Assembly: GCF_001742285.1 (NCBI RefSeq)
Contig: NZ_MIEK01000003.1
Span: forward strand, 1 to 64,000
Direction: 5' to 3'
DNA: 64,000 bases
DNA from: Enterococcus rivorum
GTDB taxonomy: Bacteria > Bacillota > Bacilli > Lactobacillales > Enterococcaceae
Shown: positions 34,194 through 42,759 of the stretch, one piece after another
Layout of the letters: each line of letters starts with the position of its first letter
Position numbering within the stretch: position 1 is the first letter of the stretch
Program-made: the position numbers and the translations under genes
Notes under the pieces: model-generated
Told to the model about the DNA's origin: nothing
The model's input: the letters and a program-made list of their open reading frames with translations, nothing else
Databases searched by the model: none

Positions 34194-35129
34194 ATGACAT
34201 TACTTGTATTGGATATAGGGGGATCAGCAGTAAAATATGGGATTTGGGAAAATGAACAATTATCTCAACAAGGGAAAGTAGCAACGCCAAAAAGTAAAAC
34301 AGCTTTTTTTGATTTTCTAGAAGAAAAATTAATTTCTTTTCAAACAAACTTTGAAATCAAAGGGATCGCCATTAGTTGTCCAGGAGAAGTAAATGAGCAA
34401 TTGGGGGCAATTATGGGGCTTAGCTTCGTTCCTTATCTTCACATTGGTTTCTTTCTAACAGAATTAAGAAAGTACTTTAAACTCCCAATTACAATGTGTA
34501 ATGATGCGAAGTGTGTTGCATTAGCAGAATATTCGCTAGGAGCTGGCAAAAATCAAGGGAACTACTTATACGTAGTGATGGGAACAGGTGTTGGAACAGC
34601 TTATGTAAATGAATTCGGAGAAATTGGTGAATTGCCTGAAAAGAAGAAAAAAATGGAAGTGTTTTTGGCAGAAAGTATTAAAGCGTTGAATAATTCAGCG
34701 ATTTCAATGGTTCAAGTCAGTAAAAAAATAGCAAAGAAACAAAACCAATCACATGTGACGTTTGATGGTAAATATATTTTAGAAAAAGCGAAAGCAGGAG
34801 ATGCAGAATTAATTTCTGAATTAGATGAAATGTATACAAATTTGGCTAGAGTATTAATTATTCTAAATCTAGCCTATCATCCGACGGCAATTGTTATTGG
34901 AGGTGGCGTTACAGCGAATCCACAGTATTTCAGCAATGTTTTAGAGAAAGTTAAGGAACTTGTTCAAAACCAAAAAGATCAATTAGAAAAGTTTCGAAAT
35001 ATTATGGCTCCAAAAGATGAAAAAAAAATCTTGGAAATTCAGCTGCCTAGACTACTAAAATGTAAATTTAGGGAACAAGCTAATCTAATTGGTGCAGCGA
35101 AATATTTTGAAAAGAAAATGTCAAACTAA
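34194..35129 (+). CDS. ROK-family sugar kinase-like protein
   Basis: A 311-residue protein with the ROK ATP-binding motifs LDIGGSAVKYGIW, ISCPGEV, MGTGVGTAY and IVIGGGVTANP. The CNDAKCVALAEYSLGAG segment corresponds to the active-site region. The CxCGxxGC zinc motif is missing and the segment from 145 to 185 is lysine-rich, unlike standard glucokinases. It probably phosphorylates a sugar of the preceding PTS/aldolase pathway. AGGAG lies before the ATG. Confidence 0.82.
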   Translation: MTLLVLDIGGSAVKYGIWENEQLSQQGKVATPKSKTAFFDFLEEKLISFQTNFEIKGIAISCPGEVNEQLGAIMGLSFVPYLHIGFFLTELRKYFKLPITMCNDAKCVALAEYSLGAGKNQGNYLYVVMGTGVGTAYVNEFGEIGELPEKKKKMEVFLAESIKALNNSAISMVQVSKKIAKKQNQSHVTFDGKYILEKAKAGDAELISELDEMYTNLARVLIILNLAYHPTAIVIGGGVTANPQYFSNVLEKVKELVQNQKDQLEKFRNIMAPKDEKKILEIQLPRLLKCKFREQANLIGAAKYFEKKMSN

Positions 35130-35228
35130 CTTGTGTGAAGGAATCATACTGCCAAAAGGACTTATGACTCGTGTTTATTCAAGATATTTTATACAATAGG
35201 GCTAGAGGAAATGAATGGAGGGATAAAG

Positions 35229-35765
35229 ATGAGTAATGTGATGGATCAAATCAGGAAATATGCACTTTTGCGAGCGATTGCGTATATTCTTTTTGGAATT
35301 GTAATTGTTATGAATCCCCATGCTGTGTTTAATTTAGCTGTTTACTTTATTTCAGCATATACGGCAATTATGGGATTATTAAGTGTCTATGAAGGAGTTA
35401 AAATCAAAAAGCAAACAGGCGAATATGGTATGAGTATGATGGGCGGTATTATTTTATTAGTATTGGCGGGGATTATTCTTGTCTTTGCTAAAGGAATCGT
35501 TAGTATCTTACCATTTTTCTTAGGAATCATTATTGTCATCGTTGGGATTGCGCGCTTTATTCAAGCGAATAATTTAAAAAATTATCCACAAGTTAATTGG
35601 GTTTCTTTAATGATATATGCGGTAATTACTTTTGTCGCTGGCTTGGTTTTAGTTTTTAACCCTTTCAGCAGTTTACTATTTCTGTTCCAATTATTTGGCG
35701 CTATCTTGATTTTTATGGGAATTTCAGAATTGATTGCCTTTTTCCAATTACGTAAAGTTAAATAG
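35229..35765 (+). CDS. HdeD/DUF308-family membrane protein
   Basis: A 178-residue protein with about six transmembrane helices, built of short duplicated units as in HdeD (acid-resistance) and DUF308 proteins. Function in Gram-positives unknown. The ATG at 35229 follows GGAGGGA; the ATG at 35211 lacks a site. Confidence 0.78.
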   Translation: MSNVMDQIRKYALLRAIAYILFGIVIVMNPHAVFNLAVYFISAYTAIMGLLSVYEGVKIKKQTGEYGMSMMGGIILLVLAGIILVFAKGIVSILPFFLGIIIVIVGIARFIQANNLKNYPQVNWVSLMIYAVITFVAGLVLVFNPFSSLLFLFQLFGAILIFMGISELIAFFQLRKVK

Positions 35766-35801
35766 TAGGCTTTTTTCTACTAGCTAAAAAGAGTTTCAAT
35801 T

Positions 35802-35842
35802 GCTTATTTGAGATAGAGGTGAAAATAAGCATTTTCTTTTTT
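35802..35842 (+). terminator. Terminator after the DUF308 gene
   Basis: GCTTATTT (35802-35809) pairs with AAATAAGC (35823-35830), followed by ATTTTCTTTTTT. A smaller hairpin TAGTAG/CTACTA precedes it. Confidence 0.7.
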
Positions 35843-35878
35843 CCTTTAGAAAAAATTTGCAAAATAGGAATGGAATGG

Positions 35879-35912
35879 TCACATTTTCATCACAATTAGC
35901 TTGTATTATATA
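35879..35912 (+). promoter_or_regulatory. Promoter of sRNA copy C with 11-nt-spaced direct repeat
   Basis: TCACATTTTCA (35879-35889) and TCACAATTAGC (35890-35900), then the -10 TATTATATA (35904-35912). No -35 hexamer. Confidence 0.65.
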
Positions 35913-35915
35913 GAC

Positions 35916-35998
35916 ATACCAACAAAACAACCCTAACAAAACACTTTTTCATTTTTAACTCCTTTTCCCGCCTTTCCCCAAAAGGCGGGTCTTTTTTT
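35916..35998 (+). ncRNA. Sibling small RNA, copy C
   Basis: About 83 nt. Identical to copy A except for one extra T in CTCCTTTT and a shorter T tail. Terminator stem CCCGCCTTT (35967-35975)/AAAGGCGGG (35981-35989). It stands alone, with no adjacent gene for 480 bases downstream. Confidence 0.78.
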
Positions 35999-36478
35999 GT
36001 TTTAAGAAGTTAAAAAAAATCATGTATCCATAAAACAGTAGGTTTTGTTTTGAATTTTCATCTTTTGATTCATTTAACCTCCTCAATATAAATAGTAGCC
36101 CGTTGATTCCCTCGTATAGGCATAGTTTTTACCAGACATAGAGCTTTGAGTTCTGGTTCAACAATGCTTTTTTCTTTGTTGATTTACTATATTTTCTGAT
36201 TTACTAATACAGTGTATATTTTTTGTTGTTTCTGTTATATGTATTGGTAGTTAATTAAGCTAATACATAGATTTTTTTATATTTAATGATGCTTTTTAAC
36301 TGTACTAATAACTGTAACAGGTGGTAAAACTGTTATATAAAAAAGCGTTTTTTTTGAAAAAAAGCTCAAATTTTGAGCATAAATATGTCATTTGAAATTT
36401 CAGAATGATAGACTAAAAGTGTCTTAAAAAGGATTCATTTTTCTATTTAGATAATATAGGGATGAAAGAAGGTTGCTA
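35999..36478. other. Gene-poor stretch with a possible gene relic
   Basis: On the minus strand 36183-36070 is open (ending RATIYIEEVK) and its stop overlaps an ATG after GAGGAGG that encodes only 16 residues (MNQKMKIQNKTYCFMD...), which looks like the end of one decayed gene and the start of another. GCTCAAATTTTGAGC (36364-36378) is a 7-bp inverted repeat upstream of lplA2. Confidence 0.35.
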
Positions 36479-37492
36479 ATGCGTTACGTAATAATGAAGT
36501 CAGATGATATTCGTCGAAATTTGGCAACAGAGCAATATTTGTTAAATCATGTTTCTTTTGATGAGCCACTCATTCTCTTTTACATACAGAAACCTTGCGT
36601 GATTGTTGGACGAAACCAAAATGTATTGTCAGAAGTAGACATGAATTATGCAACAGAGCAGGGAATTACGATCACTCGAAGATTATCTGGTGGTGGGGCC
36701 GTTTACGATGATTTAGGCAATTTAAGTTTTAGTTTTGTAGTGGATGCAGATAGTCAGTCTTTCGGTGATTTTAAACTCTTTACGAAGCCAATTATTAAAG
36801 CCTTGCATTTTCTGGGTGCAACAGGAGCTGAAGTCAGTGGAAGAAATGATTTGCTCATTGATGGGAAGAAATTTTCTGGGAATGCTATGTATACGAAAAA
36901 TAAAAAAATGTACGCGCACGGAACCTTGATGTTAGATGTAAATATTGAAGAAGCCAATCGTGTGTTAACGGTTTCTCAGAAAAAATTGGAATCAAAAGGC
37001 ACAAAGTCGGTTAGAAGTAGAGTAACGAATTTAAGGCCGTATTTGTCAGCAGAATATCAGTCTTTAACAATTGAAGAGTTTCGGGATCAGTTGTTGCTGT
37101 ATCTTTTTAACGCAAAGACGTTAGCTGAAATTATTTCTCACGAATACCACTTAACACCGCAGGATGATGAAGCGATTGACCAATTAGTCAAGGATATTTA
37201 TGCTAATGAGGATTGGATATTTGGTGAGGAACCGAAGTTTACAATCCAGAAAGAAGAGCGGTTTAAAGGCGGGACGATTGAAGCAAAGATTTCTGTAGAT
37301 AAAGGGAAAATAGTAGCTCTAACGATTTACGGCGATTATTTTGGACAGAAGAAAACAGAAGAGATTGAGGCCTTGCTTGTTGGTTGTGGGTACAATCAGA
37401 AATCACTAGCACTGGCGTTGAAAAATGTTTCAATAGAGGAATATTTTAAAAATATTTCAAAGACCGATTTTATCGGCTTGTTAATTGGTTAG
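36479..37492 (+). CDS. lplA: Lipoate-protein ligase A, copy 2
   Basis: A 337-residue paralogue of the ligase at 7615-8619, with [20 protein letters not shown] and [18 protein letters not shown]. The ATG at 36479 follows GAAAGAAGG; a TTG six bases earlier is also in frame. It is the first gene of an operon with a MetNIQ-type ABC importer, which suggests that the ligase acts on a substrate brought in by that transporter. Confidence 0.92.
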   Translation: MRYVIMKSDDIRRNLATEQYLLNHVSFDEPLILFYIQKPCVIVGRNQNVLSEVDMNYATEQGITITRRLSGGGAVYDDLGNLSFSFVVDADSQSFGDFKLFTKPIIKALHFLGATGAEVSGRNDLLIDGKKFSGNAMYTKNKKMYAHGTLMLDVNIEEANRVLTVSQKKLESKGTKSVRSRVTNLRPYLSAEYQSLTIEEFRDQLLLYLFNAKTLAEIISHEYHLTPQDDEAIDQLVKDIYANEDWIFGEEPKFTIQKEERFKGGTIEAKISVDKGKIVALTIYGDYFGQKKTEEIEALLVGCGYNQKSLALALKNVSIEEYFKNISKTDFIGLLIG

Positions 37493-37521
37493 TAGGTACT
37501 GAAACGAGGGAGGGAAGGAAA

Positions 37522-38256
37522 ATGATTACTTTTGAGAACATTACTAAAGTTTACCGTCATCAAGAAACAGAGATAAAAGCGTTGAATAAGATAAATCTAA
37601 CCATTGATTCTCATGAAATTTTTGGTGTGATTGGCGAAAGCGGCTCAGGAAAATCCTCTTTGTTACGAATGATTAATACGTTGGAGCAACCAGATGAAGG
37701 GAAAATAAAAATTGATGCGTTGCTTTTAAATGATTTAACAAAGGAACAACAGAGAAGAGTCAGAAAGAAAAGTAGCATGATTTTTCAACATTTCAATCTG
37801 TTATATAATCAGACAGTCTTCCAAAATGTTCATTTGCCTTTAACTTTAACTAACAAAAAAGATGAGAAGCGTGTGTTTGAAATATTGGATTTTGTTCAGA
37901 TGAGTGGGAAAGAACAGTTTTACCCAAAACAGTTAAGCGGTGGAGAGAAACAACGAGTGGCAATTGCGCGAGCATTGATTAATGAGCCAGAGATTTTACT
38001 TTGTGATGAGCCCACTTCTGCATTAGATGGGCAGCATGCTTATGAGATTGTTGAACTCCTCCGTCAGGTTAATCAACGTTTTGGAACGACAATGGTTATT
38101 GTTAGCCATGAATTGGCTGTCATTAAGCAACTATGTAACCGGGCAGCAATTTTAGAAAAAGGGCAATTGATAGAAACGATGCTGATTTCTAAAAAACAGC
38201 AAGAGCAACAATTTCCTTCATACTACGAGCGAATTAAGGAGTGTTTAGGCGAATGA
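37522..38256 (+). CDS. MetN-like ABC transporter ATPase (short form)
   Basis: A 244-residue ATPase: Walker A GESGSGKSS, Q-loop, signature LSGGEKQRVAIARAL, Walker B ILLCDEPTSALD. It groups with methionine-type importers but ends before the C-terminal NIL/ACT-like domain that gives MetN its regulation by intracellular methionine. GGAGGGAAGG precedes the ATG; its stop overlaps the permease start (ATGA). Confidence 0.85.
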   Translation: MITFENITKVYRHQETEIKALNKINLTIDSHEIFGVIGESGSGKSSLLRMINTLEQPDEGKIKIDALLLNDLTKEQQRRVRKKSSMIFQHFNLLYNQTVFQNVHLPLTLTNKKDEKRVFEILDFVQMSGKEQFYPKQLSGGEKQRVAIARALINEPEILLCDEPTSALDGQHAYEIVELLRQVNQRFGTTMVIVSHELAVIKQLCNRAAILEKGQLIETMLISKKQQEQQFPSYYERIKECLGE

Positions 38257-38918
38257 CCGAGAAACTAACCTATTATTTCCCCGAGCTGTTAAAAGCCTTG
38301 TCTGAGAGTGGAATAATGCTACTGATTTCTACTACAACGGCGGTTTTAATTGGTTTACCTGTAGGAACATTTATTTATTTAGCAGGCTTGAATACGTCTA
38401 AAAAAAGTCGCCTGCTCTCAGTAGTTTTAAATGCTTTTGTAGATATTGTCCGCTCTTTTCCATTTTTATTACTAGTCGTTGCCTTAATTCCTTTTACTCG
38501 TTCCATTTTAGGTACGGCCTTTGGAACTTATGCCGCATCATTCCCCCTATCCATCGTGTCGATTGCTTTGTATGCTCGATTAGTTGAACAGGTATTGCTA
38601 GAAGTTCCCGCTGAAACAATCGAATTAGCAAAGGCTTTAGGCAGTACGAAGAGCCAGTTTATTTTCCGCTTTTTATATGTGGAAGCTCGCTCAGGTTTGG
38701 TGTTGACTTTGACTTCAGTGGTCATTAGCCTTGTCTCTTATTCAACCGTTATGGGTGTAGTTGGTGGTGGCGGCATTGGCGATTTTGCGATGCGCTATGG
38801 GTATCAACGGTATGAATACGAAGTGATGTACACAGCAATTATGCTTATGATTCTTTTTGTTAGTACAATCCAATTTTTAGGAAGTCGGGTTGCTAAAAAA
38901 ATAGATAAAAAACATTAG
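38253..38918 (+). CDS. MetI-like ABC transporter permease
   Basis: A 221-residue permease with five transmembrane helices and the EAA-type coupling segment around AKALGSTKSQFIFRF, as in MetI. It starts within the ATPase stop codon and precedes the substrate-binding lipoprotein gene by 13 bases. Confidence 0.87.
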   Translation: MTEKLTYYFPELLKALSESGIMLLISTTTAVLIGLPVGTFIYLAGLNTSKKSRLLSVVLNAFVDIVRSFPFLLLVVALIPFTRSILGTAFGTYAASFPLSIVSIALYARLVEQVLLEVPAETIELAKALGSTKSQFIFRFLYVEARSGLVLTLTSVVISLVSYSTVMGVVGGGGIGDFAMRYGYQRYEYEVMYTAIMLMILFVSTIQFLGSRVAKKIDKKH

Positions 38919-38931
38919 TTAGGAGAAAAAA

Positions 38932-39765
38932 ATGAAAAAAATTTTTTTATTAGGAACATTGTTTGCAGTAACAGGGTTTTTATTTGCTGGATGTGGTAGT
39001 CAAAAATCGGCTACAACGGATTCAAACGAAGGAAAAAAGGAAGACAAAATTATTAAAGTAGCTTCTCATATGCCACCAATGACGGATGTTGTTAAAATTG
39101 CTGGTGAAGCCATTGAAGATGGCTATCAGGTTGAGTTGGTTCAAGTAAATGATAATATCCAATATAATGAATTATTGAATGCAAAAGAAATTGATGCAAA
39201 TTTTGCTCAACACGAACCGTTCATGCAAAAATTTAATCAAGAAAAAAATGGCGATTTAGTACTGGTTCAAAAAATTTACAATGCAAAAGTTGGTTTCTAT
39301 TCTAAAAATTACAAAAAAGTAACGGATATTCCTGACGGAGCCAAAGTGGCATTACCAAGTGATGTTTCAAATGAAGGCCGGGCCTTAGCAATTTTAGCTG
39401 AAGAAGGCTTGATTAAACTAAAAGATGGCGTTGGTTTTGAAGGAACAATCAAAGATGTAGTAGCCAATCCCAAAAGATTAGAGTGGCTATCTGTTGATTT
39501 ATTAAACCTGGCAGAAGCATATAATGAAGCGGATGTAGCACTTGTTTACAACTATCCAACCTATATTGCAAAAGTCGGATTAACACCAAAAGATGCTTTA
39601 ATATTGGAAAAAAATATTGATGACCGTTTTGCGATTAGCTTAGTGGCACGAAAAGACAACAAAGATTCAGCTAAAATAAAAGCATTAAAAAAAGCGATGA
39701 CGAGTGATAAAGTGCGTGATTTCTTAATAGAAAAGCAAAATGCTACGTTGGTTCCAGCATTTTAA
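38932..39765 (+). CDS. MetQ/NlpA-family substrate-binding lipoprotein
   Basis: A 277-residue lipoprotein: signal with lipobox LFAGC (Cys about residue 22), then a mature domain with VASHMPPMTDVVKIAG, QHEPFMQKFN and a C-terminal RDFLIEKQNATLVPAF, the NlpA fold that binds methionine or related small ligands in known cases. The ligand here may differ, given the partnership with lipoate ligase 2. Confidence 0.87.
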   Translation: MKKIFLLGTLFAVTGFLFAGCGSQKSATTDSNEGKKEDKIIKVASHMPPMTDVVKIAGEAIEDGYQVELVQVNDNIQYNELLNAKEIDANFAQHEPFMQKFNQEKNGDLVLVQKIYNAKVGFYSKNYKKVTDIPDGAKVALPSDVSNEGRALAILAEEGLIKLKDGVGFEGTIKDVVANPKRLEWLSVDLLNLAEAYNEADVALVYNYPTYIAKVGLTPKDALILEKNIDDRFAISLVARKDNKDSAKIKALKKAMTSDKVRDFLIEKQNATLVPAF

Positions 39766-39805
39766 AAAACAACTTATGGATTGAAAAGTTTAAATGAACT
39801 TAAAT

Positions 39806-39853
39806 AATAGGCTGAGATAAATTTATTTGATTTTTTCTCAGTCTATTTATTTT
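39806..39853 (+). terminator. Terminator after the MetNIQ-type operon
   Basis: AATAGGCTGAGA pairs with TCTCAGTCTATT and TATTTT follows. Confidence 0.75.
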
Positions 39854-40001
39854 CGTTGAAAAAGTGGGGAATAGCTAGATTTTTTTTAGGAAAGATAATA
39901 ATCGTTTTAAGCTTTTCTCTCTCTTTTATTCATCGTAACACTCTACAAAACAAAGACAAGATATGATAAACTGATAAAAAAATGGAAGTTGGGAGAAAAA
40001 G

Positions 40002-40751
40002 TTGAAATTCGACGATCGTATTCTTAATTTTGAACATAAATTGAATGACACCGATGATACTATTACTGAGTTTATTCAGAAAAATAGAAATGATTTCCCT
40101 AAGTTAACAATCAGAGTGCTTGCAGAAAAATTGTACACGGTACCAAATACAATTGTTCGATATAGTCAAAAATTGGGATACAGTGGTTTTTCTGAGTTGA
40201 AAAATGCGATCAAGATAGAAAATAATATAGAGTATCCCATTGAACATGCCCCACAGTGGGAAGTGATCAAGAGAACTTTCGATCTTATCAATCATGAATT
40301 AGAAGAAAAAATTACGAAGCAAATTATGCTGTCTAAAAAGGTTGTTTTCTTTGCGGTTGGACAAACATCGTATCCAACAGAAATTTATGCAAAAAATTTT
40401 CAAGCGTTAGACCATAAGTCAACATTTCATACGTATCAACATGAGGTTTTCTATGAATTAGAAACGGAAAAGAATCTTTTTCTAATCTTAGTGAGTTTGT
40501 CTGGCGAATCCCCTCAACTAATAAAAATCGCTGAAAAAGCGCGAGAAAAGAACTGTTCTTTACTGGGAGTGACGCATCTGTCTAATAACTCTCTGCAAAA
40601 AGTCTGTGATTATCATTTGTATTGCTATTCTCCAGAAAAATATTTGAATGGATATAATATTACAGATAAAACGCCCCTTCTAATTGTGTTAAATTCTCTT
40701 TTTGAAGCGTATCAAAAAATGTGTACAAATACACAAAAGCTTTTGGATTAA
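40002..40751 (+). CDS. RpiR/MurR-family transcriptional regulator
   Basis: A 249-residue regulator: N-terminal HTH_6 (TIRVLAEKLYTVPNTIVRYSQKLGYSGFSELK) and a C-terminal SIS phosphosugar-binding domain (FFAVGQTSYPTEIYAKNF). It probably senses mannosylglycerate-6-phosphate or mannose-6-phosphate to control the next three genes. In E. coli the mng operon has a GntR-type regulator instead. TTG start at 40002 after GGGAG. Confidence 0.87.
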   Translation: MKFDDRILNFEHKLNDTDDTITEFIQKNRNDFPKLTIRVLAEKLYTVPNTIVRYSQKLGYSGFSELKNAIKIENNIEYPIEHAPQWEVIKRTFDLINHELEEKITKQIMLSKKVVFFAVGQTSYPTEIYAKNFQALDHKSTFHTYQHEVFYELETEKNLFLILVSLSGESPQLIKIAEKAREKNCSLLGVTHLSNNSLQKVCDYHLYCYSPEKYLNGYNITDKTPLLIVLNSLFEAYQKMCTNTQKLLD

Positions 40752-40773
40752 ATAAATTTAAGTGGAAATAGGC

Positions 40774-40801
40774 GAAGATCTCTAAAGATCTTCTTTTTTT
40801 G
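40774..40801 (+). terminator. Terminator after the RpiR gene
   Basis: GAAGATC (40774-40780) pairs with GATCTTC (40787-40793), followed by eight T. It separates the regulator from the structural genes. Confidence 0.85.
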
Positions 40802-40837
40802 TAGTAAATTAACCATAAAATTAAGGGGGAGATAGGG

Positions 40838-42748
40838 ATGGATTTACAAAAAGCAACATCGCGAAAGCTAATTTTTGTAGACATAATGGAAAAATCAAAA
40901 GGTGGGGTTCTTGAATTTTTGACAGAGCAACTATTTGTTGCTGGGAAAATAACATCAAAAGAAAGATTCTTAGCCGATGTTTATGCAAGAGAAAAACTTT
41001 CGCCAACTGGATTCGAGAATGGTTTAGCGATTCCACATGGAAAATCGGATGCGGTGAAAGAAGCCTCATTTGCAATTGCCCGTTTACAAAATCCTATTAC
41101 AGAATATGAAAGCATTGATCCGAATAATCAAGTTACTTTGGTTTTTTTACTAGCGATTCCATCTAATGAAGCTGGTAGCACTCATTTAAAATTATTATCT
41201 GAACTGGTAACAAAATTATCTAATCCGGATTATCTCAAATTGTTTATGAAAGCTAAAGATTCAGAAGAAATATACAAACTTTTAGCTAGACAAGAAAAAA
41301 ATGAAGAACCTACTTCTATTGAATCAAATGAGTTAATCTTAGGTGTAACCGCTTGCCCAGCAGGGATTGCTCATACTTATATGGCCGCAGAAGCATTGGA
41401 AAGAGCCGGAAGAGAGCTAGGGGTAAAAGTTCTTGTTGAGAAACAAGGGGCCAACGGAATTGAAGATCGTCATACTACTCGTCAAATCAGTCAAGCCAAA
41501 GCTGTGATTTTTGCTAATGATGTTGCGGTGAAAAATAGTGAGCGCTATGCAAAACTGCCACATGTTAATACCACGGTAGCGGATCCTCTAAGAAATGCTA
41601 AAGAGCTCATTCAAGAAGCGTTGGATAAATCAAAAAATTTTCAACCAGATAACGAATCGGTTCATTTAGATTTTGAAGAGAACGATGGGGAAAAATCATT
41701 TGGCATGGAAGTAAAAGATTCTGTATTAACAGGTATATCGTATATTATTCCAATCATTATTGCGGGGGGAATGATTACAACCTTTGCTGTTCTGATTACT
41801 CAAATTTTTGGTCTTCAAGAAGTTATGGCAGAAGAAACAAGCTGGCTATTTTTACTAAAAAGCTTAGGTGGAGGCTTACTAGGGCAGATTATGATTCCTG
41901 TTCTAGCAGCGTTTATGTCCTACTCGATTGCAGATAAGCCAGGTCTTGCCCCAGGATTTACAGGTGGTTTGGCAGCCATGACAATTAACAGTGGTTTTTT
42001 AGGTGGAATGTTAGCTGGACTAGCAGCTGGATTTTTAATGAAATTTATGAAAAAACACATCAAAGCGAAAGGGGCTTTAGCTGGCTTCGTCAGTTTTTGG
42101 GTTTATCCAGTAGTTGGTTCCTTACTGATAGGAATTTTGATGCTCTTTATTATCGGTAAACCTGTTGCCTTTATTAACAACGGCTTGATTAATTGGCTGG
42201 ACACACTGCAAGGCTCAAATGCGCTACTATTAGGTGCTGTACTTGGAGCGATGGTTTCTTTTGATTTAGGTGGTCCCGTCAATAAAGCAGCCTATGCTTT
42301 TTGTATCGGTGCGATGTCTAATGGAAATTTTATTCCTTATGCCGCTTTTGCATCAGTTAAAATGGTTTCTGCTTTTTCTGTATCAGCAGCTTGTATAATA
42401 AGAAAAGATTTGTTTACAAAACAAGAAAAGGAAATTGGCGATCAAACTTGGTTGCTTGGGCTTGCAGGAATAACAGAAGGAGCGATTCCTTTCATGATGA
42501 ATGATCCTGTTCGAGTGATTGCTTCGTTTGTTGCAGGCTCTGCTGTTACAGGTGCCATTGTTGCCTATTTCCAAATAGGTCTAACTGTTCCAGGTGCGGG
42601 TATTTTTTCAATGGGGCTTCTAGATTCAAAGATGAATGGCTTAACGGCTGCCCTCATTTGGTTTTTCGCAGCAATTTTAGGTGCAGCAATTTCAACCTGT
42701 TTATTAATTATTACTAGAAGTCAAAAATTGAAGAAACAAGCCCTTTAG
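40838..42748 (+). CDS. mngA: PTS EIIABC, probable 2-O-alpha-mannosylglycerate transporter
   Basis: A 636-residue fructose-superfamily PTS protein with domains in order A-B-C: EIIA with phospho-His67 (IPHGKSDA), EIIB with Cys173 (VTACPAGIAHTYMAAEAL) and an eight- to ten-helix EIIC (from about 290). The specificity for mannosylglycerate is inferred from the following GH38 mannosidase and glycerate kinase. AGGGGGAGATAGGG precedes the ATG. Confidence 0.85.
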   Translation: MDLQKATSRKLIFVDIMEKSKGGVLEFLTEQLFVAGKITSKERFLADVYAREKLSPTGFENGLAIPHGKSDAVKEASFAIARLQNPITEYESIDPNNQVTLVFLLAIPSNEAGSTHLKLLSELVTKLSNPDYLKLFMKAKDSEEIYKLLARQEKNEEPTSIESNELILGVTACPAGIAHTYMAAEALERAGRELGVKVLVEKQGANGIEDRHTTRQISQAKAVIFANDVAVKNSERYAKLPHVNTTVADPLRNAKELIQEALDKSKNFQPDNESVHLDFEENDGEKSFGMEVKDSVLTGISYIIPIIIAGGMITTFAVLITQIFGLQEVMAEETSWLFLLKSLGGGLLGQIMIPVLAAFMSYSIADKPGLAPGFTGGLAAMTINSGFLGGMLAGLAAGFLMKFMKKHIKAKGALAGFVSFWVYPVVGSLLIGILMLFIIGKPVAFINNGLINWLDTLQGSNALLLGAVLGAMVSFDLGGPVNKAAYAFCIGAMSNGNFIPYAAFASVKMVSAFSVSAACIIRKDLFTKQEKEIGDQTWLLGLAGITEGAIPFMMNDPVRVIASFVAGSAVTGAIVAYFQIGLTVPGAGIFSMGLLDSKMNGLTAALIWFFAAILGAAISTCLLIITRSQKLKKQAL

Positions 42749-42759
42749 GAGGAAATTAA

